Assembly: GCA_028101545.1 (NCBI GenBank)
Contig: JAOHKZ010000014.1
Coordinates: 1-52,097 of the forward strand
Source: Opitutales bacterium
GTDB taxonomy: Bacteria; Verrucomicrobiota; Verrucomicrobiia; Opitutales; Seribacteraceae
Length of the DNA: 52,097 nt
Direction of reading: 5' to 3'
The position numbers were made by a program, and so were the translations under genes. Positions 1-8,636 of this stretch are shown here, piece after piece (positions within the stretch are counted from its first letter, which is position 1; each line of letters begins with the position of its first letter). A model generated the notes under the pieces. It made no database searches. It was not told where the DNA came from and saw only the letters and a program-made list of their open reading frames with translations.

Positions 1-98
1 ATGCAATATCAAATTCGGTAGGTCAAGTGTGCAGGAAATTTATTTTGAAATATGATTTTTGATTGGTCTTAGACCTAATAAATTTAGTATCGTGAGTC

Positions 99-800
99 GT
101 GATTATTGATTCAAGATATTTACTTAAGATAATAACCTTATTTTTTTTTAACTCTTATGGATTGTTTGGTACGGAAGAAAATGCTTCTAAGTTACCTGAA
201 ATAATAAAAGTTAAAGAAGGGGTTTATCAATTTGGTTCAGTGGTAATTAATCGAAAAATGAACTCCCTGTCCATTCCAGCTGTATCGAATCAAGTAAATG
301 GACTGGTTGAATATGGAATTGTTCATGAGAATGGTAAAATTCATGAATCTCTTTTTCGAACTAAAGTAAGACCTCAAATTTTTCATACCTCATTATTACT
401 ATTGAAAGCAAAACCGGTTAGTACATTTTTTGATAATTTATGGTCTGACGATCCCAAACTTATTGATTACTCAAAAAATTGCTTTGAAATTTCGGTTTTT
501 TGGGAAATTAACGGAACAAAATTTGAGAATAAAATTGAAAAACTTTCGGTGAATCAAATTCGTAAGGGAAATGTAGAAAAAAAGTCATTTATCTTTACTG
601 GTTCAAGAATGGTGGAAGGTACTTTTTTGGCTGAGTCTTCTGGTTCTATTTTAGCTATATATGCTGATGATACTGCTATTCTTAATAATAGTGATTATGA
701 CAGTACTAATGACGATGTGTGGATTGCAAACGAGAGAGAAATGCCTCCTTTGGAATTGCCAGTTACCATTCGCTTCAACTTGCCTATGGTTTTGGATTAG
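99..800 (+). CDS. Secreted YdjY-domain-like protein
   Basis: A 233-residue protein starting at a GTG; the codon two upstream in the same frame is a stop, so no earlier start is possible. The N-terminus (about residues 7-24) is a hydrophobic segment behind Arg and Lys, read as a signal peptide. The middle resembles the YdjY-like domain of Verrucomicrobia and Planctomycetes: a Gly-x-Val-Glu-Tyr segment, then HESLFRT (about 83-89), then a run of Leu followed by Lys-Ala. The biochemical role of that family is not known to me. It is followed 22 bases later by another secreted protein on the same strand, so the two are probably co-transcribed. Family call moderate; function unknown. Confidence 0.6.
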   Translation: MIIDSRYLLKIITLFFFNSYGLFGTEENASKLPEIIKVKEGVYQFGSVVINRKMNSLSIPAVSNQVNGLVEYGIVHENGKIHESLFRTKVRPQIFHTSLLLLKAKPVSTFFDNLWSDDPKLIDYSKNCFEISVFWEINGTKFENKIEKLSVNQIRKGNVEKKSFIFTGSRMVEGTFLAESSGSILAIYADDTAILNNSDYDSTNDDVWIANEREMPPLELPVTIRFNLPMVLD

Positions 801-822
801 GATAACTTAGTTTAAAAATACT

Positions 823-1971
823 ATGAAATTATTAATGCGAAAAATAACGATATGGCTGAGCTTTTTTGTCATGATTGAAAACCCCTCATTTGGAAATCAG
901 GCAATTTCGCTAAAATTAGAAATTGAGAGGGCATTAGGAAAGGGTATTAAATGGCTTAACAACGAACAGAATGCAACTTCTGGAAGTTGGGGGGAACCTG
1001 ATTATCCTGCCCTTACAGGACTTGCCTTGCGTGCTACTATGGGGCATCCTGATCAATCATTTATAAAAAGATACGCTTCCAATCAAAAGAAGGGTTTTGA
1101 TTTTTTACTTTCCAAGGTGCAGTCAGATGGAGGTATTTATGGCAAAGGTTTGGCTAGTTATAATACTTCCATTTGCCTAATGGCTTTTTTGCAGACTAAA
1201 AATGCTAAGTACGAAGAAATTGTTCAGACTGCACGTCGTTTCCTGATTAACCAACAGTCTGATTTTGATATTAAAGGTGAAGGTGATAACACCTTTGATG
1301 GTGGAATTGGGTATGGTTCAAGGTGGGCTCACTCCGATCTTTCGAACACACACCTTGCAATGGAAGCTCTTTTTTATGCCAAAAAATCCTTAAAAATAAA
1401 AGAAGGGCAAAACCTCGATTTGGATTGGGATGCGGCAATTTCTTTCGTTACTAAATGCCAAAATTTATCTTCCTCAAATAAGGAGAAATGGGTCAGTGAA
1501 CATAAAGATGATAAGGGCGGCTTTATATATTTTCCGGGAAGTAGCATGGCCGGAGAAAGAGAAAGAGATGATGGATCTGTTGCATTACGCTCATACGGAA
1601 GCATGAGTTACGCAGGTTTATTGAGTTTCGTATATGCAGAAATGGATCAAGCTGATCCTCGACTCAAAGCAGTTCTCGAATGGTTACAGAAAAACTACAA
1701 CATTGATGAAAATCCTGGTATGGGACAACAGGGATTGTACTATTATTACCACACCATGGCAAAAGCTCTCTCTTTGAGTGGAATATATGAAATCATTGAC
1801 AAGAATGGGGTCAAAAGGGATTGGCGGAAAGAACTGGTTATGGAATTGTTAAACAAACAGGATCCGAAAGGATATTGGTTAAATGAAAATGGTCGATGGT
1901 GGGAAAGAGACCCGATTCTTGTTACGTCCTACGCTATGTTGGCACTCGAGCGAGTCTATTACAGCCTGTAG
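823..1971 (+). CDS. Secreted prenyltransferase/squalene-cyclase-like alpha/alpha-toroid protein
   Basis: A 382-residue protein with an N-terminal hydrophobic signal (about residues 8-24). The body carries repeated helix pairs with Gly/Trp-rich turns typical of the alpha/alpha toroid shared by squalene cyclases, prenyltransferase beta subunits and complement-like proteins: GSWGEPDYPALTGLALRA (about 54-71), DGGIYGKGLASYNTS, FDGGIGYGSRWAHSDLSNTH, GSMSYAGLLSFVYAEMD and, near the end, a further YWLNENGRWW segment. I see no DXDD catalytic motif of squalene-hopene cyclases, and the predicted export also argues against a membrane terpene cyclase. A binding or scaffold role outside the cytoplasm is more likely (inference). 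It sits between two other secreted-protein genes with short spacers. Confidence 0.7.
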   Translation: MKLLMRKITIWLSFFVMIENPSFGNQAISLKLEIERALGKGIKWLNNEQNATSGSWGEPDYPALTGLALRATMGHPDQSFIKRYASNQKKGFDFLLSKVQSDGGIYGKGLASYNTSICLMAFLQTKNAKYEEIVQTARRFLINQQSDFDIKGEGDNTFDGGIGYGSRWAHSDLSNTHLAMEALFYAKKSLKIKEGQNLDLDWDAAISFVTKCQNLSSSNKEKWVSEHKDDKGGFIYFPGSSMAGERERDDGSVALRSYGSMSYAGLLSFVYAEMDQADPRLKAVLEWLQKNYNIDENPGMGQQGLYYYYHTMAKALSLSGIYEIIDKNGVKRDWRKELVMELLNKQDPKGYWLNENGRWWERDPILVTSYAMLALERVYYSL

Positions 1972-1980
1972 TTCCTCCAC

Positions 1981-2565
1981 ATGAAGTTTCCAGGATTTTG
2001 TATTTTAGTCTTGTTGCAGATTCCTCTTTGGCTCTTGGGTCAGAAGGGAGCCGATCAATTTCCAAACATTGGATCAGGTTTTATATTTTCAGATTTGCAA
2101 ACTGGAGATTCCCGGAAAGTTGTCATGCAAAAACTCCGCGATGGTGGATTTCTGCAGATTTATGAAGAGCGGGACAAGGGTTTGGTTAAATGTACCTTTC
2201 GTCTTAATAATTTTCGATATGAATTGGGTGCTAAGCTAACTAACGAAAAATTGAAATTCTGTTTGATTGACGGGCAGAAAGGTTGGCAGTTTTCATTTTA
2301 TGAAGACGTAGTTGAACCTCAATGGAGTAATTTAAGGGAAGTCCTTATTAAAAAATATGGAAAAAACAGAAAACATCGGAATTTTCCTGAATTGATTAAT
2401 GTTCCACTTAACGACACTGGAGGATATGTTACTGACACTTGGGATACAGAAGACCGTTTGATCATGCTTACGGTACTCCTTTTTGAAGTAAAGGATTGTT
2501 GCACTAATCAGATGGTTGAATATTCTTGCTGCACATTGCTGATTCAACCTAAAAACAAGGATTAA
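1981..2565 (+). CDS. Hypothetical secreted protein
   Basis: A 194-residue protein I do not recognise. The first 20 residues (MKFPGFCILVLLQIPLWLLG) form a typical signal peptide. The rest is a mixed, soluble-looking domain with Trp and Tyr spread through it and five Cys in the C-terminal part, including a CC pair and a later CC close to the end, which could form disulphides outside the cytoplasm. It begins 9 bases after the toroid protein and ends 11 bases before ftsY, so it is the last gene of a three-gene secreted cassette that may read through into ftsY. Function unknown. Confidence 0.6.
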   Translation: MKFPGFCILVLLQIPLWLLGQKGADQFPNIGSGFIFSDLQTGDSRKVVMQKLRDGGFLQIYEERDKGLVKCTFRLNNFRYELGAKLTNEKLKFCLIDGQKGWQFSFYEDVVEPQWSNLREVLIKKYGKNRKHRNFPELINVPLNDTGGYVTDTWDTEDRLIMLTVLLFEVKDCCTNQMVEYSCCTLLIQPKNKD

Positions 2566-2576
2566 ATAGTCTTTAC

Positions 2577-3515
2577 ATGGGAATTTTTTCTAAATTTAAA
2601 AAAGGCTTTCAAAAAGGTGCTTCGGTTATACAGGGTGCACTAGATACTATATCTGGTAAGGGCCGATTGGATGAAAGTACCTTACTTGATATTGAAGAGG
2701 CGTTTTATACAAGTGATTTTGGGGTAGAAACAACCGAGGAAATTTTAAATTCGATTCGGGAAGCACATCGAAATGATCGAGAACTCAGAGCTGAGGGAGT
2801 TAGAAATATAGCCCGTGAAATCCTTCGTAATACTTTAGCAGGTTCTGAGGGTGGTGAGTGGTTAGGTAAAATAACAGGAAAACCAGAAGTTTTATGTTTG
2901 ATAGGTGTTAATGGCTCAGGCAAAACAACCACCTGTGCCAAGCTTGGATTTCAATTAAAAGCAAAGGGCACCACTATTATTCTTGGTGCTTGTGACACTT
3001 TTCGGGCTGCGGCAACTGAGCAACTTAAAGCCTGGGCAAACCGTTTGGATTTGGAGATTGTATCAGGTCATCATGGAGCCGACTCCGCTGCCGTGGCATT
3101 TGACGCTTATACGGCTGGAGAGTCCCGTGGTCGAGACCTCGTGATAATCGATACAGCTGGGCGATTGCATGTTAAAGAGGGCCTAATGGATGAATTGGCT
3201 AAAATGAAAAGGGTTTTAGGAAAGCGCAATGAAGATGCACCTCATCATTCATGGCTTGTTATAGACGGATCAACCGGTACCAATGGCATTGAACAAGCCC
3301 GTGTTTTTCATGAGAAGTTTGGATTGACCGGTTTGGTTGTCACTAAATTGGATGGAACCGCAAAGGGGGGTGCTTTGGTCGCAATCTACCGAGAGCTCGG
3401 ATTACCTATATTTTATATTGGCTTGGGGGAGTCTCCCGACGACCTTCAACCTTTTTCAATTGAACAATATTTAAATTCGATTTTACCTGATATGGAAATG
3501 CAGGTGGCAAATTAA
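2577..3515 (+). CDS. ftsY: Signal recognition particle receptor FtsY
   Basis: FtsY is the membrane-associated SRP receptor GTPase that docks Ffh-bound ribosomes at the Sec translocon. The 312-residue protein is the bare NG form: an N-domain helical bundle (about 1-90) followed directly by the G domain, without the long acidic A domain of E. coli. Visible GTPase motifs are GVNGSGKTTT (110-119), DTFRAAATEQL (140-150), DTAGR (192-196) and TKLDGTAKGG (256-265), with the C-terminal GLGE and DDL segments that complete the SRP GTPase fold. The start MGIFSKFKKGF is basic and amphipathic, suitable for lipid contact. The segment usually DATTGQN reads DGSTGTN (230-236), a small deviation. aroB follows after 37 bases. 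Confidence 0.97.
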   Translation: MGIFSKFKKGFQKGASVIQGALDTISGKGRLDESTLLDIEEAFYTSDFGVETTEEILNSIREAHRNDRELRAEGVRNIAREILRNTLAGSEGGEWLGKITGKPEVLCLIGVNGSGKTTTCAKLGFQLKAKGTTIILGACDTFRAAATEQLKAWANRLDLEIVSGHHGADSAAVAFDAYTAGESRGRDLVIIDTAGRLHVKEGLMDELAKMKRVLGKRNEDAPHHSWLVIDGSTGTNGIEQARVFHEKFGLTGLVVTKLDGTAKGGALVAIYRELGLPIFYIGLGESPDDLQPFSIEQYLNSILPDMEMQVAN

Positions 3516-3552
3516 CCCTCCATCGATCTACACTTGCAACTTTAGGTAAGTA

Positions 3553-4659
3553 ATGAGTGAACAAGTTCTGAAAACTTTAAAAGTTGGCCTTGAAGATAGG
3601 GCTTATCCAATTTTCATTGGTCATGGATTGGGATCTTTGATTATTAAGTCATTCACCGAGCATCTCGGAGAGGGAAAAAAAGTCGCGGTATTGATAGATG
3701 ATGGTTTTAGTGAAAAAGCACCTCTTTTTGTCAAGGAATTACTTTCCCGCGTTTCAACCCTAAAGCTACCCAGTGGCGAGAGTACAAAATCGGTTCAATT
3801 TTTATCCAAAATATGGGATTTTCTTGCAAGTGAAGAGGTCGATCGAACTGGAGTTGTTTTTGCACTGGGTGGTGGAGTTACCGGAGATCTTTCAGGCTTT
3901 GCTGCAGCTTCTTATTTGCGTGGTTTGGATTTCTATCAAGTACCAACCACCCTACTTGCGATGGTGGATAGTTCCGTTGGTGGTAAAACTGGAATTAATT
4001 TGTCAGCGGGAAAGAATTTAGTTGGAGCTTTTCATCAACCAAAGGCTGTGTTTATTGACCTAGACTGTTTGAGCACATTGCCAAAACGCGAATTTTCAGC
4101 CGGTATGGCTGAGGTTATAAAATATGGATTACTTGGGAATAAATCACTTTATCATAAACTTCTTTCATTTTCTAAACCCTTAAATTCAGAATCCAAGGAG
4201 TTACCTGAAATTATTGAAACCTGTTGTTTGGATAAGGCAAAAATTGTGGAAAGCGATGAAAGGGAATCGATAGAGTCTTCTGGTGGTCGAGCCCTCTTAA
4301 ACTTGGGGCATACTTTTGCTCATGCGATTGAATCTGTTGCTGGCTACGGGGAATATTTACACGGAGAAGCAGTTTCAATAGGACTGATTTGTGCACTTCG
4401 ATTATCGCGGATGTCAGGTTATTGTTCAGATGCGGATGAAAAGATACTTGAATCATTGCTTCAATCCTATGCTTTGCCTGTAAAACTAAGGTTTGATCTC
4501 TGCTCCCAAGCATTGATGAATGCCATGCAATCTGATAAAAAAGTAAAAGCGGGAAAAATTCGATTTGTCGTATTAAAAGAGATCAGCGATGCATTTCTCA
4601 GCTCTCGTTTCGATACAGACCAAGTTTTGAAGATTTGGAATTCCGTGGGGGCAAAATAA
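3553..4659 (+). CDS. aroB: 3-dehydroquinate synthase
   Basis: AroB converts DAHP to 3-dehydroquinate, the second step of the shikimate pathway, in the cytoplasm, using NAD+ and a divalent metal. The 368-residue length is normal. The NAD-binding region shows ALGGGVTGDLSGF (104-116) and the central motif VDSSVGGKTGINL (138-150). Metal ligands expected for the family are present: Glu187 in AEVIKYG, His253 in GHTFAHA and His270 in LHGEAV. It lies between ftsY and a conserved hypothetical gene (13-base gap), with lpxA beyond, all on the + strand. Only one shikimate gene is present here, so the rest of the pathway must be encoded elsewhere. Confidence 0.97.
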   Translation: MSEQVLKTLKVGLEDRAYPIFIGHGLGSLIIKSFTEHLGEGKKVAVLIDDGFSEKAPLFVKELLSRVSTLKLPSGESTKSVQFLSKIWDFLASEEVDRTGVVFALGGGVTGDLSGFAAASYLRGLDFYQVPTTLLAMVDSSVGGKTGINLSAGKNLVGAFHQPKAVFIDLDCLSTLPKREFSAGMAEVIKYGLLGNKSLYHKLLSFSKPLNSESKELPEIIETCCLDKAKIVESDERESIESSGGRALLNLGHTFAHAIESVAGYGEYLHGEAVSIGLICALRLSRMSGYCSDADEKILESLLQSYALPVKLRFDLCSQALMNAMQSDKKVKAGKIRFVVLKEISDAFLSSRFDTDQVLKIWNSVGAK

Positions 4660-4672
4660 GTCTGAATGTCTC

Positions 4673-5275
4673 ATGGATGTTGAGCATGATTTGATGGAGG
4701 CTTATTTTGAAAGCAATGGTTTTCTTGTTAGGCAGGCGGGGAAACCAGATGCAATGCCAGTCAAAAAAAAACAGCAATCTTTAATGACTCTGGCAATTTT
4801 TAATCCTAGGATTTCTTCAAATCACGCTTCAGCAAGTTTTAGGCTATATACTAGTGACTTAAATAAAATAAGGGCAGGTCTTGTATCTTTGATCGGGTGG
4901 GGAAATTCAGATTTTACTAATGGCATGTTGAATAACGATAGTTCATTGCTCAAGTTTTTTAAAAAAGAGGTTAAGGGAAATCGTCTGGAATCGAGTTTTA
5001 ACCCTGGTCCGGAATTGGCTGAAAGTGGAATGGGTTCATTCTTACGTTTACTTGTTGTACCAGCTTTGCCGCGTAGTGAGGCTAAGGTCGGCGAGGTGTT
5101 TGGAATTCTTAAAGAAGCTGGTGTCGACGGCATTCTAACTTTACGATCGATGCTTGAAAATTTACTGAGGCAGTCAGAACCAACGAAAATTTATGCAGGT
5201 AAGCCTTTTTTCCAGGTTTTAAAGTTGATGAAAGTTTATGAACTTGCGAAAGAACCCCAATTGGAGATGTTTTAA
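4673..5275 (+). CDS. Conserved-looking hypothetical protein between aroB and lpxA
   Basis: A 200-residue protein I do not recognise. It has no signal peptide and no membrane segment, so it is probably cytoplasmic. The N-terminal part (about 1-60) is mixed and basic; the C-terminal half has a hydrophobic strand-like segment FLRLLVVPALPRSEAKVGEV (about 122-141) followed by helices. It starts 13 bases after aroB and ends 3 bases before lpxA, so it belongs to the same transcription unit. The tight packing and codon use like its neighbours argue that it is a real gene. No function can be assigned from sequence alone. Confidence 0.7.
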   Translation: MDVEHDLMEAYFESNGFLVRQAGKPDAMPVKKKQQSLMTLAIFNPRISSNHASASFRLYTSDLNKIRAGLVSLIGWGNSDFTNGMLNNDSSLLKFFKKEVKGNRLESSFNPGPELAESGMGSFLRLLVVPALPRSEAKVGEVFGILKEAGVDGILTLRSMLENLLRQSEPTKIYAGKPFFQVLKLMKVYELAKEPQLEMF

Positions 5276-5278
5276 AGT

Positions 5279-6076
5279 ATGGAATCACAAGTTCACCCCA
5301 CTTCAATTGTGGATCCAACAGCAATTATAAAGAAAAATTGCAAAGTTGGGGCTTACGCTATTATTGAGAAGGGTGTTGTGTTAGGGCAGAATTGCCAGAT
5401 TGATGCTCATGCGATAATAAAAAAAGCAACCGTTTTGGAAAAGAATGTTAAAGTGGGACATTTTTCTGTTATTGGCGGTGATCCTCAACATTTAACTTTT
5501 GATACTTCGGTAAAATCAAGTGTGCACATTTGTGCTGAGGTTCGAATTGGGGAAGGAGTTACGGTTCATCGGTCAATTTATCCAGATGGAGTAACGAGGA
5601 TTGGCTCAAGGTCATTTTTGATGGGCTATTCTCATGTTGCGCATGACTGCGACTTAGGGAACGAGGTTGTATTAGCAAATGGGGCTTTATTGGGCGGACA
5701 TGTTACGATTGAAGGCTTTACCTTTGTTGGGGGAGGTGCGGGAATTCACCAATTTGCCAAAATAGGGGAGGGAGTAATGATTGGTGGACTTGCGGAGGTT
5801 TCCAAGGATGTTCCTCCTTTTGTTACCGTTTCAGGTCGAAACCAAGCTCACGGGTTAAACTTAGTAGGAATGAAGAGAAGGGGCTTTTCAGAAGAAGAAT
5901 CCAAGGTGTTAAAACAGGCTTACCGATCGATTCTAATGAAGACCGGAAATCCTTCCATTCATGCGAAGAAATTTCTGGATGAGAATGAAGATTTAAGTAA
6001 TGATAAAGCTGTTCAATTTGCTAACTTTTTTTTAACTGAAAACCGTGGTTTTGTAAAAAGTAAATCTTGCCGGTAA
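5279..6076 (+). CDS. lpxA: Acyl-ACP--UDP-N-acetylglucosamine O-acyltransferase
   Basis: LpxA adds the first 3-hydroxyacyl chain to UDP-GlcNAc and starts lipid A synthesis. The 265-residue protein matches the family length. Residues 5-190 are a left-handed beta-helix made of hexapeptide repeats. The catalytic histidine is visible as His122 in SHVAHDCDLG. GGGAGIHQFAKIGEG and the downstream SGRNQAHGLNLVGMKRRGF segment are diagnostic of LpxA rather than LpxD. The C-terminal 70 residues form the helical cap. No lpxD, fabZ or lpxB is adjacent, unlike the classic proteobacterial cluster. Its presence shows that the organism makes lipopolysaccharide, consistent with the O-antigen-type locus downstream. 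Confidence 0.95.
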   Translation: MESQVHPTSIVDPTAIIKKNCKVGAYAIIEKGVVLGQNCQIDAHAIIKKATVLEKNVKVGHFSVIGGDPQHLTFDTSVKSSVHICAEVRIGEGVTVHRSIYPDGVTRIGSRSFLMGYSHVAHDCDLGNEVVLANGALLGGHVTIEGFTFVGGGAGIHQFAKIGEGVMIGGLAEVSKDVPPFVTVSGRNQAHGLNLVGMKRRGFSEEESKVLKQAYRSILMKTGNPSIHAKKFLDENEDLSNDKAVQFANFFLTENRGFVKSKSCR

Positions 6077-6125
6077 TAGCTTTAACAAGTTGAACTCAAT
6101 CTAGAATTTCTTTAATTTAAAATAA

Positions 6126-6497
6126 ATGCCCGCTTTAGTTGAGTTGCCCGTTGGAGTAAGAGAAGGAAATGAAAAACTTGTAAAAGTTTCCGCATCTGCA
6201 TCTGTTAAAATATTCCAATTGATTGAGAGGGAAGGAAAGGGAGAGTTTTTGCGAGTTCGAATTACGGGTGGAGGGTGTAATGGATTATCTTACAAGATGA
6301 AATTTGTTAGCGAACCGAAGGAAGGGGATATCTTTGTTTTGAGTGAGGATGTAAAAGTTTTAGTTGATTCTAAAACAGCTTTATACTTAAGGGGAACTCT
6401 TTTGGAGTATTCCGATAAACTTGTCGCAGGTGGTTTTAAATTTTCCAATCCTAACGCAAAGGCAAGTTGTAGCTGTGGTGAAAGCTTTAATCTTTAA
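6126..6497 (+). CDS. A-type iron-sulfur carrier protein (IscA/ErpA/HesB family)
   Basis: A 123-residue member of the HesB/IscA family, which carries or inserts Fe-S clusters into target proteins in the cytoplasm. The three cluster-ligand cysteines are in the expected places: Cys51 in GGGCNGLSY and Cys115/Cys117 in the C-terminal SCSCGESF. The region between is the usual compact beta-rich fold (DVKVLVDSKTALYLRGT). It is preceded by an extra 20 residues or so before the family core. No isc or suf genes flank it; it stands between lpxA and infC, so it is probably a stand-alone carrier of the ErpA kind. The subtype (IscA, ErpA or SufA) cannot be settled by sequence reading. Confidence 0.92.
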   Translation: MPALVELPVGVREGNEKLVKVSASASVKIFQLIEREGKGEFLRVRITGGGCNGLSYKMKFVSEPKEGDIFVLSEDVKVLVDSKTALYLRGTLLEYSDKLVAGGFKFSNPNAKASCSCGESFNL

Positions 6498-6615
6498 ATT
6501 TTTATCAAAAAAATATGCTTGCTTAAAATGCCACTTATTTATGGAATTGAACTTCTAATTATTATTTTATTCATCAATTGCAACTCTTGACAATTTCCAA
6601 ACTAAGCTAACCCAC

Positions 6616-7290
6616 ATGGTTAAAAAACCAAGTGGAAAAAATAAAAGACGGTTTCAAAACCGTGATTACATTCGGAAAAACGATAAAATACGGGCAAGAG
6701 AAGTTCGTGTTATTGGACCAGATGGAGAAATGCTTGGGGTAATGCCTCCAGAAGAAGCTTTAAAAATAGCGAAGTCCCATTATTTAGACCTTGTAGAAGT
6801 AGCCTCCAATGCAGTTCCTCCGGTTTGCCGTATATTGGAGTTCGGGAAATATAAGTACGAATTAAGTAAGCAAAAGAGGAATAAAGAGAAAACTTCGAAG
6901 AGGGTGAAAGAAGCAAAATTTAGACCTCGGATTGAAGAGCATGACTATGTTACCAAGTTGAGAAGATCTGAAAAGTTTCTACATCAAGGAAATAAATTGA
7001 AGATTACTCTGATGTTCCGTGGCCGTGAAATGGAACATATTGATCTTGGTATGAATTTAGTAAAACAAGCAATTAACGATTTATCCGGAGTCGGGAAAGC
7101 TGATGATACTCCTAAATTGAATGGTCGTTTTATAATAGTGAGTTTATCCCCCATCCCTCAGCATCAAAGAGTTCTTAAGTACAATACCCTTGATGATATT
7201 GATGTTGAAGAAGAGGATGACGCTGAAGAGGAAGACGGAGAAGAATTTGAAGAAGATGAAGTTGCGGAATCTTCGGAAAAAAGCGGCTAA
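6616..7290 (+). CDS. infC: Translation initiation factor IF-3
   Basis: IF-3 binds the 30S subunit and checks start-codon and initiator-tRNA selection. The 224-residue protein has the N-domain (about 15-85: REVRVIGPDGEMLGVMPPEEA, then LDLVEVA and PPVCRILEFGKYKYE), a basic linker, and the C-domain (about 95-190: KEAKFRPRIEEHDY, KITLMFRGREMEH). It starts at an ordinary ATG rather than the AUU/AUC found in many bacteria, so the classic start-codon autoregulation is not evident. After residue 190 there is a roughly 30-residue tail dominated by Glu and Asp. The usual partners rpmI and rplT do not follow; crcB does, 27 bases later. Confidence 0.97.
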   Translation: MVKKPSGKNKRRFQNRDYIRKNDKIRAREVRVIGPDGEMLGVMPPEEALKIAKSHYLDLVEVASNAVPPVCRILEFGKYKYELSKQKRNKEKTSKRVKEAKFRPRIEEHDYVTKLRRSEKFLHQGNKLKITLMFRGREMEHIDLGMNLVKQAINDLSGVGKADDTPKLNGRFIIVSLSPIPQHQRVLKYNTLDDIDVEEEDDAEEEDGEEFEEDEVAESSEKSG

Positions 7291-7317
7291 GTAAAGCCAA
7301 TCTAAAACCTTGAGCCT

Positions 7318-7689
7318 ATGGATTGGAAATTCTTCCTGCTTGTTGCTGGTGGTGGAGCAATTGGGTCGTTTTTACGGGCGTCTTTAGGTTATATTTTACG
7401 GTTATGGTTACCTTGGCCAACCCTTCTTGTTAATATTCTTGGTGCTTTTTTGATTGGACTTTGCCTGAAGCATTGGGAGCATAATGGCGAAAGTGAACTT
7501 TTTCGCGCATTTTGGATTGTTGGTATATGTGGAGGTTTTACTACATTTTCTACCTTTGGGTTGGATGCCTTAAATTTTATAAAATCCGCTCAATGGTTCA
7601 ATGCTACCGCTTATATTAGTTTAAATTTTTTTGGCACATTATTCTTTATTTTGATCGGTTTTCGATTCTATGCCTGGATTAATCCTTAG
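7318..7689 (+). CDS. crcB: CrcB/FluC fluoride channel
   Basis: CrcB (Fluc) is a dual-topology dimeric channel in the inner membrane that lets fluoride out of the cell. The 123-residue protein has four hydrophobic segments. Family signatures are visible: GGGAIGSFLRASLGYI near the N-terminus, the TLLVNILGAFLIG segment with the conserved Asn, and GICGGFTTFSTFGLDA with the Phe/Thr/Ser pore residues. There is only one copy, so it should form homodimers. I saw no fluoride (crcB) riboswitch in the 27-base gap after infC; expression probably depends on the upstream unit. Confidence 0.95.
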   Translation: MDWKFFLLVAGGGAIGSFLRASLGYILRLWLPWPTLLVNILGAFLIGLCLKHWEHNGESELFRAFWIVGICGGFTTFSTFGLDALNFIKSAQWFNATAYISLNFFGTLFFILIGFRFYAWINP

Positions 7690-7736
7690 TATCCTTGCAT
7701 CTTGCTTGTCGGACTTCTTTGTGGCAACTTAATGTA

Positions 7737-8636
7737 GTGATTTTAAAAATTACAACATTTACTTTATTATGTGGATCCATTCTGCTTGGTTCAGTTGCTC
7801 CTAATCCTTTTCTTAAACCAGGTTCAAATCGTAAACCTCCCCCTCCTAATAAACCGGTCTTCAAACCAAAGGCTATTGTTCGACCCGATGTTGCTAAGGA
7901 ACTGGAATTTAAGGGATATTTTATTTTGAAAGGACAGGTTTATTTCTCTCTATTTAATAAAAAAGTCAATCATGGTGAATGGATTAAGATTAGTGAAAAG
8001 ACCTACGAAGATTTTTCTGCCCATAAATTTGATCTGGAGACGGAAACATTAACTATTCTTTATGAGGGACAGTCTTTCGATTTAAAACTTCTTCAATCTA
8101 AATCCTTAAATGCACTACCTTCTCCTAAGGGAAAAGTTCCGATGCTTCCAAAATCTATTCCTGGATTGAGTAAATCTAAAACCACAAGAGTTATGCCACC
8201 TAGGCCAAAGACAAATCCTGTCATTCCCTCATTTCTTGTGAATCAATCTTCAAAAAGTAAATTTAATAATTCCAAGGTTGGTACATCTTTAGGAGGAAGT
8301 TCACAAAGTTCTTCTAGATCCATGCTTCCAAGTTTACCATACCCAGGTTTTGTTCCACGAAGAAATATCAGTTCATCTCCAGAGTTTAATTCGGTAGATT
8401 CGACTTCAAATTCTGCAAATAATTTTAATTCAGGAGGATTAATTACATCCAATAATTCGCAATCAGCAGATTCGAGAACGATATCAAATAATGTAGATAT
8501 TCTTGATCCAAATGAACAGATTAATAATTTTGATAGTGATGAGATCGACTTGAATAGTCTTCCACCCCCACCTCCACCACCAAATATTTTACCACCAAGT
8601 CCCCCGCCCGATATAGTGCCATCACGTGAAGAATAA
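7737..8636 (+). CDS. Hypothetical secreted Ser/Asn/Pro-rich protein
   Basis: A protein of about 299 residues I do not recognise. The chosen GTG start gives a clean signal peptide (VILKITTFTLLCGSILLGSVA); a TTG at 7695 in the same frame would add 14 residues and cannot be excluded. After a short Pro/Lys stretch comes a small folded-looking domain (about residues 50-105, with GYFILKGQVYFSLFNKK). The remainder is low complexity: Lys/Ser/Pro-rich, then Ser/Asn-rich, ending in long proline runs. Its stop overlaps the start of the next gene, a secreted protease, by 11 bases, so the two are co-translated and may work together at the cell surface. The folded part recalls small secretion-system accessory domains, but I cannot assign it. 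Confidence 0.6.
   Translation: MILKITTFTLLCGSILLGSVAPNPFLKPGSNRKPPPPNKPVFKPKAIVRPDVAKELEFKGYFILKGQVYFSLFNKKVNHGEWIKISEKTYEDFSAHKFDLETETLTILYEGQSFDLKLLQSKSLNALPSPKGKVPMLPKSIPGLSKSKTTRVMPPRPKTNPVIPSFLVNQSSKSKFNNSKVGTSLGGSSQSSSRSMLPSLPYPGFVPRRNISSSPEFNSVDSTSNSANNFNSGGLITSNNSQSADSRTISNNVDILDPNEQINNFDSDEIDLNSLPPPPPPPNILPPSPPPDIVPSREE

Noticed and set aside
1-98. Tail of an upstream gene at the left edge
   Set aside because: One frame reads six codons to a stop (TAG at 19-21), but that is too short to support; only a small imperfect dyad around GGTCTTAGACC is seen.
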